Part shown: one piece after another, positions 26,641 to 40,428 of the stretch
How the letters are laid out: each line of letters opens with the position of its first letter
Numbering within the stretch: position 1 is the stretch's first letter
Assembly: GCA_020002185.1 (NCBI GenBank)
Contig: CM034543.1
Location: forward strand, 7,302,000-7,365,999
Reading direction: 5' to 3'
DNA: 64,000 nucleotides
From: Paraescarpia echinospica
Taxonomy: Eukaryota > Annelida > Polychaeta > Sabellida > Siboglinidae
The notes under the pieces: model-generated
The model's input: the letters and a program-made list of their open reading frames with translations, nothing else
Databases searched by the model: none
Told to the model about the DNA's origin: nothing
Translations under genes and position numbers: made by a program

Positions 26641-28842
26641 TCATTCGAACTAATGACCTGGATACTATGGACTGTTATGTAGTAATATTACCCATTTTAT
26701 TCGTAATACGAATTTGTCAATATATATGCACAGCTTATTTTATCTGCTTTCGAATGGTATATCATATTTAAAAAATGATTGAGAAATAATAAAGTTATGT
26801 CCATTTTAAACGAAGGCCTGTCCTCTTCTGATGATGACGAAAGTGATTTCTTGGATATGGTCAGGAACGGGCTGCAACTCGTCTGCACGAGCTTCAGGAT
26901 AAAATGGGATAAAGTAGATTTGTATACCGCCAAAACCAGCAGACTGTTTAGTAGCCATAATATAACGTGTCAATTTGATAGTTATGTATCATAACGTTCA
27001 TAGATCTATGTGCATGTATACATTTTTCATGTATTGGACAAAATGTGCGAATGTGTTTAATTAAGTCTGTTGATCGTTGCATGTGTTCCATGCCTCAAAA
27101 GAATCCTGAGCTATTTTCAACCAATAAACTCTTGAAACTCTTAAAAACACAGCCCGTAAGTGCGGGAGGTGCCATCTGTTTTTTCTTAAACAACCTTTAA
27201 CTGTGCTACATGCGAGATTGCAGCTCACCCACTCTCTCCTGCAAGGTTTCTACAACCACTGGAAATCGGCCTAAATAGCAGAGTATCGGGATAAAATTCA
27301 ACAGTATTTTTAATAACACATAAACTAATATATACAATCTTCACGAAACGGTCTACTCGAATGTTTTATTTCCAGATGTATCTTCACTGGCATGCATATA
27401 GTCTCCACTAAACATGTCGACATTTTATTTCCATCATAACCCTTAATGATATGTAACTACGATTCACCAAAAAACATTTGATTAATAATTAAAAACTCAC
27501 AATATAGTCCAAAGGACTTCAGGGCCTCTTGGCCCATTTTAAAACGTGACATGACATGGTAACTTCCACTCAAGAATTGTTTGTGTTCTTTTGGGAAAAC
27601 ATGCTTATAAATACGAAAACGTTATCCCTACCATAGACTAGGCCCAGGCCTAATTACTCTCCCTAAGTAACTTTTGGACTTGTTGAGCGACCTTTAAAAT
27701 AACTTTTTTAGGCATACACCATACGTGTCTCATTCAAATAGGGCACACTGATCACCTCTAGCCCCGTGTGCTCGTGTGAATCTGAAAGGGAAACGTTTTG
27801 ATAATATTAATACATGAGGAAACATTTTAAGAATATCGCGCTGTACCTCCAGAAACCTTACCCGAGAGCTGCATCGAAAAACGGTAGGGGTGTTTTTTTT
27901 ATATATTTAGAAACGGTTTCACGTGACGGGACAGATGGCGGTGCTAGGGAACGTGTCAAAACTAACCAACAACCGCGTACAATGTCGTGCTCATAAATAA
28001 TATTACAATATAATTCTGGCGAAACGTTATTATTATTAATTAACTTCCAGGTTAACGGCATATGAATAATATGCCATTGTTTTAGCGGCGGTATAATGAT
28101 TCCCTTTCAAGGATTTGTTATGCCATAAATTGCCTGACTAGGTCTACTTTTAAAAATATATAAAGCGCCATCTCCAATAAGACGCTCTATGCATTTTGAC
28201 ATGTAAAACGTTATATTTAGCACAAACATGTGCACAGTGCAAATAGAATGTACACCAAGTCAAATCTTGATACAATAATTATAAGAACAATTAAGTAAGA
28301 TTTTAATAACATAAGACTACAAATTCAACGTTATTCAAAATATATAAGATAATTTATAGATATTGAAAAGAGCATTCTCACTGGGCGCTTGCAAGTTGAT
28401 TTCAAAATTATAGGATTTAACAAACACGTCAATTTCTAAGATACTATATAGAGGGTCTATAATTAGTAAAGTAGTCCTCCACTAAACTTTGCGTATGGGA
28501 TAAGTGTTGTTAAAAAGATTAAAATACTTTGGAATATGCTCAGAAGCTGGAAAAAAGGAAAATTCAAGGGTCTGACCGAATGCCCTATCATTTCTGTCAA
28601 CCCATCGGTTATGTATCGTAAGTTAACTTCCGACCCATCTCACATTCGCCTTGAAACCTATAGACTTGTCAGAATAATTACGGCTGTAAATTGTAAAGAA
28701 ACACCACTTTAAACCACGAATGTGTCCTTCGTCAGACATAAAGGCACAGTCTGGAAGTCATGTCGCGCTTATGCAACTGTTCGCGTTGGAAATGCCGAGG
28801 CAGTCAGGCGGTAGAGACGACCTTCGCACGTGCGCCGCGTCA
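26641..28842. other. non-coding stretch
   Basis: AT-rich. A 71-codon open frame at 26779-26994 (MSILNEGLSSSDDDESDFLD...) is of normal composition but has no recognisable relatives. No other feature was seen. Confidence 0.4.
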
Positions 28843-30345
28843 CGTGTCCTAATCTCGCAGGTGTTGAGCTGATTTTATGCAACGCGGTTTCCAAAGCGGA
28901 GATGCGTTTTCCTTTTGAACATCCAACAACTATTCAGTATTCACCGTTACAGAATGGTTGTCCGCGATGCACAGTCGTTACGAAACACCTATGTTTGTAC
29001 GAGCATTGACGTCTGTGTGGCCTAGCCTGTGCCGCCGTGGCATATGGGACTAGGCCTGTATAAATAAAAGGAAGGCAATATAATCAACGGGTGTTGTGTA
29101 ACAGCCAATTTACTTATTTTGCCAATATAATAAGGCGCCATCTCAAAGCATAAAAGTGTAGGTCTACGATATTACACAAAACCAATTCCATTTAGCATCA
29201 GACACACACGCACGAACGCACACACGCATACGCACGCACACTCGCATACACGCGCACGCACATAGAGCTACACACTACGTTATTTGCGTACATACATACA
29301 TGCGCGCTCGCGCGCGCACACACACCCGCACACGCACACGCAAGTGAGCTTGACATAGGGGCCTAAGTAGTATTATTGTAGACTCTACCAATCCTTCGAG
29401 ACAATAAACATACTTGCATGCGTGCGTGCGTGCATGCGTGCGAGCGAGTAAGTGCACGCATGTGTGCGCGCGTAAGTGAACGGCTGCGTCTGCTAAAAGC
29501 TGTTTGCTAAATGTACCTTTTGGACCACAGAAAGACTCCTTGTTCCCTTAGTAGAAATTCGCTAACTCCGTCGAATGTCTATACGTACGACGTCTGCTCG
29601 TGTCTATAATGAAGTCGTGTTGTGTAAGACGGCGGCACATTGTATATATTCTAACATGTATTTGGCCGACTAAATGTGTTCTAATTAGCCACACCAGTTC
29701 TACAAACTCACCGTTTTCTGCTTAATCTCGATGTTTCGAGTCGTGTATGTGCGAAGTAGGCCTGTAGAGTATATACATTGTACGGTGAACGGCAAGTTGT
29801 AAGTTTGTTTAACAGTTTGGGCCTAATTTACATATAAAAAGTGTGATCGCGTGGTCACATTCATACGAATATAATATATGTGTTATAATTAAATACAGTT
29901 TATACTATCTGGTTTGATTATAATGACACACGATCAGATTTTGAATATTAAACAAACCTGACTGGTTTTTTTTAATGAAGAGCAAGTCGTGCACTGGTCC
30001 GATTTGACCGCAAGCAGATTACACCAGGTGCATGCAGGGGGATATTGTCAAAACTGATTGTATTGTTTAATAACATGTAACATATAAATGACAATTGTCC
30101 GTTATAATATAGGTCTAATGTCGACATATACCCTACCCTCGTGGTTAAATACTGCTGCACTTGCCCCATTATACTGTCAGCCATGCGTCGACACTCTCGC
30201 ACGTTCGGGGACACCGCGTGTTCGGGGTTCTACCTCTGCGTGTTTGAAGACTCGTGCACTGGTGCCCGATTAAACTGCATCAGAGGAGCCAGACCATTAT
30301 ATTTTCCGCGCAAAGTGTGTTTCGTGGAATCTACTTCCTGCTGGG
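28843..30345. repeat. left arm of a ~4.9-kb imperfect palindrome
   Basis: Matches the right arm (31825-33730) in reverse complement, in matching order. Examples: gtgttgagctgattttatgc (28860) with its complement near 33705; gcctagcctgtgccgccgtg (29020) near 33515; ggggcctaagtagtattatt (29358) near 32715; gttataattaaatacagttt (29883) near 32090; gtgtttgaagactcgtgcac (30239) near 31915. The arms differ by many substitutions and several indels (for example 29965-30170 has no clear partner). Confidence 0.85.
29195..29345. repeat. CA/GCAC-rich microsatellite
   Basis: Alternating acacacgcacgaacgcacac-like sequence within the left palindrome arm. It is mirrored by the GTGCGTGCG tract at about 33258-33340 in the right arm. 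Confidence 0.9.
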
Positions 30346-31255
30346 GATTTCTTGCGCAGGAAAACGAGTTTTTTAACAAGGAAATTAGGCGTAAATCATT
30401 TGATGTCACTGGTGACGGCAACTGCTTGACGCGTCAGTGTTGGTAGGTATATCCCTGCTGTAGTGTGGATAAAATATGATTGTTTTGTGTGATGACGGCT
30501 TTATCAAAAACATATCGACGTTCTGAGATGACCCTAACGAAAATTACGTACTTTAACCCAACGCGGAGAACTTGGCGCACTATTTTTTTTACAAACAACT
30601 CGTGAAACTTTGCTATGAAGACAGAATTGCACCACTGCATTTATAGCTAACACCAAGCATGAATGGAGAAACAAATACTAGTATGTTGCCATGGAGACGT
30701 ACACCTCAATATGATTCCTGTCGACTCTTTAAGGGTTCGATATTTTGTCAAATTAAAATTTGTGAAACTTGGATTGATTTGTTGATAATCGTCGGAATTT
30801 TGGATTAAGGAACTTTAAATTAGCCGCCTACTGAACTGATCCTTACGACGTTCCCAACAAAACATGCATACTAACTTGCATATTGGGATACGTAGCCTTA
30901 GTTATCTAAACGACATATAAACATAGAAACTATTCTGATTGAGGTCAGTTTTTGACATACGCCTCGTAACAGTATTCTGCCTTTAGGCATACGAGCACGT
31001 CCGGATCTTCAAAATAGGTGTTTTGTGATCAAACTATACCTGACGCGTCAATAGCTACGCACGACATGCACGAACACCCGTAGGTTCGACGCTGTGTACG
31101 TGTGTACGTGCACTTTGCTGTACGCGCGCTGCGTTGTAGGTTTATGCATTGTTCACCCGTTAGAAATATTTCAAAACTGTTTTCTATTACATGTATACCA
31201 CTGCCGTGTGCAATGACATTGTCTACGTCATTGTACGCATGCACGAAACCCGCAC
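30346..31255. other. palindrome spacer, left part
   Basis: Unpaired centre of the large palindrome. Part of it (about 31020-31170) is a diverged direct repeat of 35170-35300: gtgatcaaactatac, agctacgcacg-x-catgcacg and gcgttg-x-tcac-x-tta are shared in order. Confidence 0.5.
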
Positions 31256-31347
31256 ATGTACCCGAACACACACAATATTATTGTCGACAGTTATATATAT
31301 ATATATATAAAACTGTCGACAATAATATTGTGTGTGTTCGGGTACAT
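31256..31347. repeat. perfect 37-bp inverted repeat with 18-bp AT loop
   Basis: Arms 31256-31292 and 31311-31347 are exact reverse complements, beginning atgtacccgaacacacac. The loop is an (AT)n run. It could extrude as a cruciform. It lies in the spacer of the larger palindrome. Confidence 0.97.
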
Positions 31348-31390
31348 ATACATATATATATATATTATAATAAAACAATACGATTCCCTC

Positions 31391-31420
31391 CCTGTTTGTT
31401 TGTCTGTCTGTCTATCTGTA

Positions 31421-31471
<51 letters not shown>
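31391..31471 (+). repeat. (TGTC)n microsatellite
   Basis: Long TCTG/TGTC tetranucleotide run with a few interruptions; the same motif as in C2CD3 intron 2. Confidence 0.95.
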
Positions 31472-31824
31472 GGAACCATATATCTGTATGGGGGCTGTAT
31501 TTTTGTATGTGATCTAGCCGGCCCAATGTGGTGGTTCATAATTGCATTTTTTTCGAAATTCATCCGGTGGTTGTAATCTTGGTATCACAATTTTAAAATG
31601 GCTCTTATCTTCGTCAGTTTTGCATGTATGGAGCTGAGATTTTGTATATGATTTAGCGGGCCCATTTGGGTGGTTCGCAGATTAAGATGTTTCGATTTGT
31701 CCGAACAATTGTATCGTTTTATTTCCCCCGCGATACATAGTGACGATCTACTTACCGCACCCCTCTATTCGTAATACTTTATTTAGTACGTCTTCCTTGT
31801 TCAAAAACTAGTTTCCCTGTTGCA

Positions 31825-33730
31825 AACAGTCCCCCGCAGGAGGTAGATTCTCAGAAACACACTGCTGGGAAAAAAATAGTGTGGCGGTCTAGTCGGTCAC
31901 CGGTGCACGAGTCTTCAGACACGCGGAGGTAGAACCCAGAACACGTGGTGTCCCCGAACCTGCGAGTGTGCCGACGCATGATTGACACAATGGGACAACA
32001 ACAAAAACCAGACAGGTTTGTCTAACGTTCAAGGTCGAGTCGTGTGTCAATACCATAAACCAGGTATAGTACAAACACGATTTAATTATAACATAGATTA
32101 TAGATCGTACGAATCGAATATGACCACATGACACAATTTTTTTACTATAAATTAGGCCCTAACTGTTAAAGAAAAATACAATTTGCCGTTCACCGTACAG
32201 ACCTGCTTAGCACATACACGTTTCGAAACATTCAGATTAAACAGAACAAAAACCAGATTAACACGGTGTGGTTCGTTAGAACATACTTGGTGGGGCAAAT
32301 ATATGTTAGAATAATTATGTATAATTTGCAGTATGTTGTACCTATATATATAAATTCGACTCAGTTGACGAATTTCTAATAAAGGAGACTTTATGTACTA
32401 GAATGGGTACATTTGGGCATTTGGCAAACAGAGCTCTTAGCACACGCAGCCATTCACTTACACCATACGATACACTTTTAGGTTTGTTTAGTAATTTTTT
32501 TAATATAATGCAGTTCTAGTCTATACGTTTAATTATAGTATCTACATTTTAGTAGCTATTAGTTGTCGACACCCTTGAACAGAGCCCTACTCTGGATACG
32601 AGTGTATAAATAAAGTATATTATTATTATTACGCTCACATACACACACACGCACGCACGCAAGTGTGTCACATGTCTCAAAGGATGTGTTGAGTCTATAA
32701 CAATACCATTTAGGCCCCTTCGTCAAGCTCACTTGCGTATGTATGTATGCATGCATGTATGTATGCATTTTTATTTATATATATTTATGTATATATATAC
32801 AGTATATATATATATGGGGTAAGACCACATTATATTTTATATAGGCGGCCATTATAACGTTTCCTTCATTTCCTGCAAAGTTTGTCTAACAATCTTGTTG
32901 AAAATTGCACAGCATATTTAACCGCCATTGACACAAATACTGTGGAAAATTCGTGAAATTCTCACTGGATCAACATGTCCCATATCAAAGTGCTCGAAAA
33001 AAATTCACACATCACACCAAAACGGTATTTTCAAGGGTACTCTTTAACTGGGTAATGGTGGACGAATCCTTAATGTGGTCTTGCCATATATGCATTACAC
33101 TGTGCCATCCAGTATGACCAGTCTAGGCCGGGTATTCCCCCGTCTATCCGACCATATCTCGACCACTGATTATCTCCTGCATCATTTCGACGACAGCTGT
33201 CGGCTCTCCAAGCACTCTAGTTCGCTATGGCTTTGACGCGCTTCACTCACGCGTTAACGCGCGTGCGTGCGTTCGTCGGTGGGTGTGTGCGTGCGTATAC
33301 GTTTGTATGTGTGCGTTCGCGCGTGTGTGTGTGTGTGTGCCTAATGTTAAATGGAATTGATTGTATGTAATGTCATAGGCCTACACTTTTATGTTTTGAG
33401 ACGGCGCCTTATTATATTGGCAAAATAAATAAATTAGCTGTTACATAACACTCGCTGATTATATTGCCTTCCTTTTATTTATACAGGCCTAGTCCCATAT
33501 GCCACGGCGGCACAGGCTAGGCCATACAGACGTCGATAGCTACGTACACATACATAACCCAAGCCCGTGCAAACATCGGTGTTTCGTAACGACTGTGCAT
33601 CGCGAACAACCATTTTGTAACGGTGAATACTGAATAGTTGTTGGGTGTTCGAACGGAAAACGCATCTCCTCTTTGGAAACCGCGTTGCATAAAATCAGCT
33701 CAACACATGCGAGAATCGCTAAGACCTGTA
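31825..33730. repeat. right arm of the ~4.9-kb imperfect palindrome
   Basis: Reverse-complement partner of 28843-30345. It carries one extra insertion relative to the left arm, the MITE-like element at 32816-33085, placed between the paired microsatellite tracts. Confidence 0.85.
32816..33085. mobile_element. ~270-bp MITE-like element
   Basis: Terminal inverted repeats ggggtaagaccacatta (32816) and ttaatgtggtcttgcc (ending 33085). It is absent from the left arm of the palindrome. Its right half (tgtggaaaattcgtgaaat ... aatgtggtct) recurs at about 52028-52350; a terminus-like gtgtggtctcacccc is at 48093-48107. Confidence 0.75.
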
Positions 33731-36295
33731 TTTAATCCCCGATAATGCAGCCACGGCACGGGGGTAGAAACTGTCTCGGAAGATTTGTCGTAGCACGAAT
33801 ATTTCGGAATCTATGGCATGCTACATATATAATTATTATAGTACTAACACAACTTTAGGGGGTTGTACATGACAGCGTTACGAAGCGTCATAAAGGTGTG
33901 GGGTATCTTTAAAATGTTCACAAGTAACGTGATGTATTTCATGGATGGCTTCAAATCAATATATGAGTATTTGATTGATGAATATAATAGTGTTGACTTG
34001 CAGTGTGTACAAGCTACGGTTTTTTTTTAGCAAATGGCTAATATTACCACCTTTTATTCACACGTTAGACCATGTATTTTATAATTCCTATATGATGATA
34101 GGCCTATACTGCTCGTGTGATAATAATAATTAATGTTGTTGATAGGAATCCCTTATTGTTATTCTGCTAAGATAACCGCTCGAGTTTTGCTCGTCTTGTA
34201 CAACTTTTGTAAATTTGGTAAAAGCATCGTGTAGACCATTAACTTATTTAAATCCTTCTCAAGAATCAATTATTTCCAGATGACGACATTCCTTGCGTGA
34301 CGTTATGGGTTGTATCTGTGTCTCGCTTGAATACATTGTATATGAATGTTTACTTATAATAGTCCAATAACTTACAAAAAAAACAACGCCGCATTCAACC
34401 GCTGTATAGTGGGAGATTTATTTTTATCGTTTCTGATAGGTGTTTCATTAATGAAAGGGTCGTGAACCATATCTGCACTATAGGCCATGTATTGTGTTAG
34501 CTTGCGTTTCAGTAGAGAGGGATTTATAATTATATAAAAACGGACTTATTGACTTTCACAGGTGACCACGTTTAATGCTTGCTGAAATTCCACTTTTTGA
34601 ACCGTGCCCTGCAATTTTACAGGTGACGTCAAGAAGAATGCGTGTACGAGGTAGGTCACGGAATACGTGCGTTTCTGCACGTAGGCCAGTGTTTACGTAA
34701 TAAGTCAACTGTTAATGACAGGCAAGTCGCTATTACCTTATGCGTTGGTTCATAAACAGGTAAGCACACTTTAATAAGGCGTAAATTAGCTGATGTAACT
34801 TTAATGTTTTTATTACGAATCACGGTGTACATTTGACGCAGGTATTGTTTCACATAACGAGCCTTGTCCGCAATCATCTGTGTAGAATGACATGGACACT
34901 AAACGCATTGGAACTATACGCACATTAAAATAGAAAATATGTTAATAGAGGGAAGCCAGTGGTCCACAAAACATAACAATTTAGCATAACTGAACCTTAA
35001 TTTAACTGAAATAAATGTGTAATAGTTACCACCTACCGTGCACTACATTTGACACAGGTATTTTAATTGTAAGTAGCGCATCTGTCGGCTGCCATCTGTG
35101 CCAGATGGCTTGGGTGATACACGTATATTACGGCTGCCCCGTTCCCGCATTCACGAGTGGTCTTCTAAATAGGCCTGTTGTGATCAAACTATACTGATTG
35201 AGATTTCAGTGTACCCGCCAACAGCTACGCACGCCATGCACGTACGCCCGCGTGTCGCTGCGACACGCTGTAAATGCAGTGCGTTGTTCACTTGTTAGAT
35301 TAACAAAACATAAATGCTTCGCTCCGTCTCTTAATCGATTATATATGTTATACGTAAGCAACGACAATACGTAAGCTGTTATGCGCACCCACACATGTAC
35401 GCAGGCATGCAGGCATGCACGCACGCCCAATGAGATCATAATTCCACGTTTCGCTGAAATAATCTTTTTGTTAAAAACTGAAATAACTTTTTAGTCGTAC
35501 CATTTCTTTTTTGTTGAGAAGATCGCTTATTGTAGTTGTCTCTTTGTCGAACCATCAGCAGATCATCCCGTTTATATCAATAACGCGCTGTCGACCCTAT
35601 AATTATAGGCTGTACAGTGCATCCTTGGCCAGACAGTTTTATTGATTTTTCTGGTACAACATATGACATTTCCTACGGGACAGTTCGTGATCACCAGCTG
35701 TTTGACCGTATATAGCCTTCCTCAACAATGATCAATCCTGGTGTAGACTTAGACATTGCATAATAAATTATATTAATACAACTAACAGTTATATTTCCGA
35801 TATCGATATGTTGAACAGCATACCGAACAATATAATAACCCACTTCCCCCGCGTCACATTTATATAATATATAAATGTCTTACATAAACAACGCTGTGGC
35901 CATACGCACACGTATTCCCTCTGTTTCACCGGCGCTATAAATAAACCGATTCAAGTCAATAACAAAGGCTAGTCAGATCCTCATGAGCGGGCGATTCGCA
36001 TAGAACTCTGTCCGCCTCGGGCGGAGCTGGTACCCGATCGTTTCACAGCTTTGACGATGGCGACAGGTTCTTTGCACATATAGCGGCGTCTACATAATTC
36101 CTGTTATAATCATTATAACATAAGTATAACCCTTCCCACGATCGAGCAGTGACGTAGTCTGCGGAAAATGCACGCTGATAAGTAGGCCGAAGTTAGTTTT
36201 TGTGAACATCCTGGTGTGGGGAGGGGGCATAATATAACTGATAAAATATACGCCTAAAATAATGTGGTGTAACATCAGTAAGGACCATTAACACC
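33731..36295. other. non-coding stretch
   Basis: AT-rich sequence. 35170-35300 is the second copy of the direct repeat described at 31020-31170. Otherwise no feature was recognised. Confidence 0.45.
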
Positions 36296-36640
36296 AGATC
36301 AAGTAGAAGTTTTAAGGTACTGAATGGTTATGAAAATACTGATAGAAGTATACTATCTCTATTAAGAAAGATGAAAGGAATAAAGAACCTGACGTAACAT
36401 CAGTAAGGGAAAAATGTAGATTAGAGCCTACTATATCAGAAAGTATTCCTACTCGCAGATGATTAGAAACGAATTAAACATATTAAATTCTGATTGCGTT
36501 GGAAACGGAATCAACAAATACCTCAGAAATGCGGGATACACATAGACAAAACGTTGGACTTTCGACATAACCAAATGCTTCCTTGTCCAATTGCCACCTG
36601 GGGTTAATTGTCTGGGTGACAATCTTGTTAAATACTTGTA
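36296..36640 (+). mobile_element. CR1-like LINE 3' end (solo, 5'-truncated)
   Basis: Starts in the last part of ORF2 (actgaatggttatgaaaata at 36320) and runs through a 3' UTR: gttggactttcgacataacc, ccttgtccaattgccacctg, ending ggtgacaatcttgttaaat. The order is the same as in the CR1-like copies at 43.5-47.8 kb. This copy fixes the natural order ORF2 end then 3' UTR, which shows that the copy at 45.6-47.8 kb is rearranged. Confidence 0.8.
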
Positions 36641-39600
36641 CGCATGCTCTCCACAAATATTGTGGTTATGAGCTATATGTTTACAATAATCTCACATTTT
36701 CAGATCTCATAAGGCGTAAACTATTACAATGATCCGCGGAACGGCGGTGTTTTTAGCGTGTTGTAAATGGTGAATCGCTCATATGCAGCCCAGGGAACGC
36801 GACAGACGAGCCACGCCATCACCAAAGACAGTCCCATTACGCAAACAGTTATATTGCGTTACGTAAAGATTAGATAACGATAAAATAAAACATATTTTTA
36901 CTAGCAACTCAGCTGAATTCACATTATACTGTTGACACGTAAACACCTCCCGCCGAACAGATGGATGTTGCCACAGTCAGAGGGCCTTGCTGGGGGTCCA
37001 ATGCCTTGCTAGGGGTCGATGCTTTGCTGGGGGTCGAGTCTTTGCTGGGGCCAAGCAAGCAAGCTACACGGAAAATGTTTAAAAATCTGACCCATCAAAT
37101 ATTTCAAAAAATTAAACGTTCTTGCATTTGCGGTGATCAAATGCTTCCATTCCTTTTCCTTTGGTATTAATGTTTACTCATACAGTTTAAGACAACTTAT
37201 TGCCACACCCTTCAAAGTAAACTATTGTGATCTCGCTAGATCTGTAAATAAATAAAATGTATCTTGCAAAAAAGGTTCGACCAACATACACTCGATTTTA
37301 ATAAGGGTTACACACACACACGCACGCACGCACGCACGCACGCACGCACACACATACCCCTGTACAGCGATACTTCATTGACTAAGTTGAACATTGTATG
37401 AAAACTTTTTAAAATCGAATTACTTTGAATATGTTCTGACAACGTCGAGATGCGCGTATTGTGTCAAAGCCACCTACAGAGTCATTGCCAGTTATGGTAA
37501 CATTAAAATATTCTTTATGATAAGTATTTTATAATCAATGTTATGTAATTATAGTTGAACGCGCGTGCGTGTGTGCGTGCGTGCGCTCGTGTGTGCACGC
37601 GTGTGCGTGTTTGCATTCTTGCATAAACCATATCTTTGTCATTGTTTATTTTTCCTTATTTTATTTTGACTAACCTAATACAACATGGGTCTAACCGAAT
37701 CTACATTACGCATTCAGATGACGTTTATTTTATATTTAGGGAGATCGATATAAAGACCACAAGGGAATGCTCCCAACAAATTGGTGGATTTACCGAGAAG
37801 CATACTTATATTATATAATATTGTACTTGTATATTTCTACATACACGAGCTTTATCGTGCTTAGTAATCTGTAGTTAAATTCGGATAGGTGTAGGGCCTA
37901 ATAGGTCTATCATACTGCAGACCTATGCTACGTGTTATGGAAATCTAACGCTAACAATGACAAATTTGTCAGCAATTTAGGAGTATTTGTTCAGGTGCTG
38001 GGTTTCACTGTCGCATCAAAGACGCCGCCACCGCACATCCGTTGATCAATCAATACTATCGGGCGGGTGACGAGATTCGGCACTTCGTGACTGCAGCGTT
38101 CGTCGGGTCGTTGGCAGGTGGTGGTGCGAAGGCTAGGAAGCGTTGGAGTGTGTACAGCGTTCTTCACGTTCACCACTGTATGAAGTCACGTAAGCCGCGT
38201 AGACATTCACTAATGGGATGTGTATGCGTGGGATCGTCTGGGGGTCGCCGCCGAGACGAGAGAGTGTATTTTGACACCTTTATGCAACGAATAGTAATAC
38301 ACGTTCTGCAGTTGTTCAATCTGTGTTATTTATGCATGCTACGAAATGATTTAGTTAGGCTGGCCTATGTCAGGAAGTTTATCGAAGTGCAAACCTTGTT
38401 CTGTACAATGTGTGTTATACTTTATGTATTTGGTATTGCCGACTGCTTGCTTGTTAAAACAGCAGGTCGTTGAATAAAAAAACGATGTATATATGTCTGC
38501 TCTCAATTCACTATGCAGCAATTATTTACAGTAATATATTACCAAAAAAACATTGACTTTTTCTACGTCTGTGCACACCTTATGTCTGGCAGATTATTTT
38601 CAACGAGCATTTGGTGATAAATCTTACACATGTTCATATAGTCCAACAGTAATGCGTTTGTTATTTATACAGTTGGCACGCAATTATTTCATTTGCCCAC
38701 GTCAACGCACGCACAGTGAGGCGTTTGTCACGGCAACGGGACATGTTTGTTACGTAACTTGTACTTTTTGTTATTAGACAGCGTTATGTAACTTTGTACG
38801 TCGCGTTATTATTTGTCTTAAGTGTTATGCAACGTACGCGTATGAGTAAACGTACAAACAAAACACTCTTACGTACAAACAAAACACTCTTACCACTGAG
38901 CGTGCACGTCTTGACGTGAGCATCAAAGGGTTTTTTTTTGTTTAACTTGTTGACACCACTTCAGAAAATGTTAACTAAAAACTGGATATGGATGGGCCTA
39001 GTAAACAATCTACCCTAGTCACGTAAGTGGCCCGATTGTCACAGAACATCTTAAAATACAGATAGGCCCAGCAACAATTATTCATTGTTATTTTAACAAC
39101 ACATTGAGTTAAAATTAACCCTCTGTCATTTTTATGCGAAGCTATATCCTGTTTCCAATGCCAGGTTTCGTTTCAATTTAACGTCCCAATGATTCAACTT
39201 AACAGAATCCGCCAAGTTTAAAACAATAGCGCTAGCGGCTGTTCATACATATGATTATTGCTGGTACATAAATCGGGAATTGGCCTATCTGATCTATCTT
39301 CCCCGTAAAGGCTTCACAGGTCACAAGGTAGGCCGAGGGGTCAAAAAGGGGGTAGCAAAAGCAATGACGTTAGCCAGGGCAAAGTGCAACACTGACTTAT
39401 ATAATATAACAAACTAAATCACGGCAGCTTGTCTTCCCTTGTGCCATAATTATAGCTAATTAATTTTGAATTGTGAATCATCGGTACGTAGCTGGTGGAC
39501 ATCGTTCGTTGCCTGTGAAAATGCAGTTTGCGGTTTGATTTTCCCAAGTCATTCAGTGCACTTTGGCTGACGAAGTTAAAAATTGAAAAAATGTACTAAT

Positions 39601-40265
39601 GTGGTATGGTAGGCCTACTTATGCCTTAGTTATATATATAGGTGAAACTCAGCGTGTCTGCATAGTTACGGTACATTACGTAATTGAATACGTAACAAAT
39701 AATCATAATCACTGATAACGTACACGATTGCATTAACATCGAAACATTCTGCGTTTTCATATTTCAAAACTCTTGTAGAAATGATATCAAGACAGAGATG
39801 GCACGTATGGTTGTATAATCTCCTGTTGGTATTTAAACCACAGGTGGTTTCGACGGGTGACTCACATATGTAAAAACACACATAATTGTTGGGTAGGAAC
39901 TGATATAAAACCCCGGAAACTAGGTGTCATAAAGTGTGTAATTAGTCACACTACATGCCCTAAACACGGGTACGTGAGTGAGTCATGGTATAGTTGAGCG
40001 GGCAGACACCGTCTAGACAAGTTCTAATTAAGTCATATATAGATCGCGTCATTGTGTTTAGTTTTGACGCCGTGGCACAGAAAAAGTGTACTAATTACCT
40101 GCGCCAGTTAAAGGATGTGAACAATCTAGTTATTCGTTTCATTTAATTGTTGGTAACAGACTGACATTGTTTCTTTGTTGAGACATATAATTATATTTAG
40201 AAAATAAATTGAATATTTATATAATGGTTATTTCTACAACGTTAACATTTTAACACGCATTAATG
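36641..40265. other. non-coding stretch
   Basis: Short ttgctgggggtcgag-type triplet repeat at 36985-37055, (CACG)n at 37311-37352 and a GTGCGTGC tract at 37561-37610. A 143-codon open frame at 38042-38473 has no recognisable family. A near-duplicate acaaacaaaacactctta lies at about 38855-38892. Nothing else was seen. Confidence 0.45.
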
Positions 40266-40428
40266 CATAAACCCCAGGTCTATGCACGGAGTTCCATAGA
40301 CAGCCTTACATATTAGTGTTATCAATACATAAGACATTCATGTTTACATAAACCCCAGGTCTATGCACGGAGTTCCATAGACAGCCTTACATATTAGTGT
40401 TATCAATACATAAGACATTCATCTTTAC
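40266..40428 (+). repeat. 81-bp tandem duplication
   Basis: Two copies (40266-40346, 40347-40428) identical except near the end (atgttta versus atcttta). Each contains the inverted motif GTCTATG...CATAGAC. Confidence 0.97.

Noticed and set aside
26779..26994. A 71-codon open frame with SSSDDDESDFLD
   Set aside because: The composition looks protein-like, but no family, splice or expression signal was seen. A protein search would be decisive.
38042..38473. A 143-codon open frame as a gene
   Set aside because: No recognisable domain, splice context or promoter. It could be chance in a locally GC-richer stretch.
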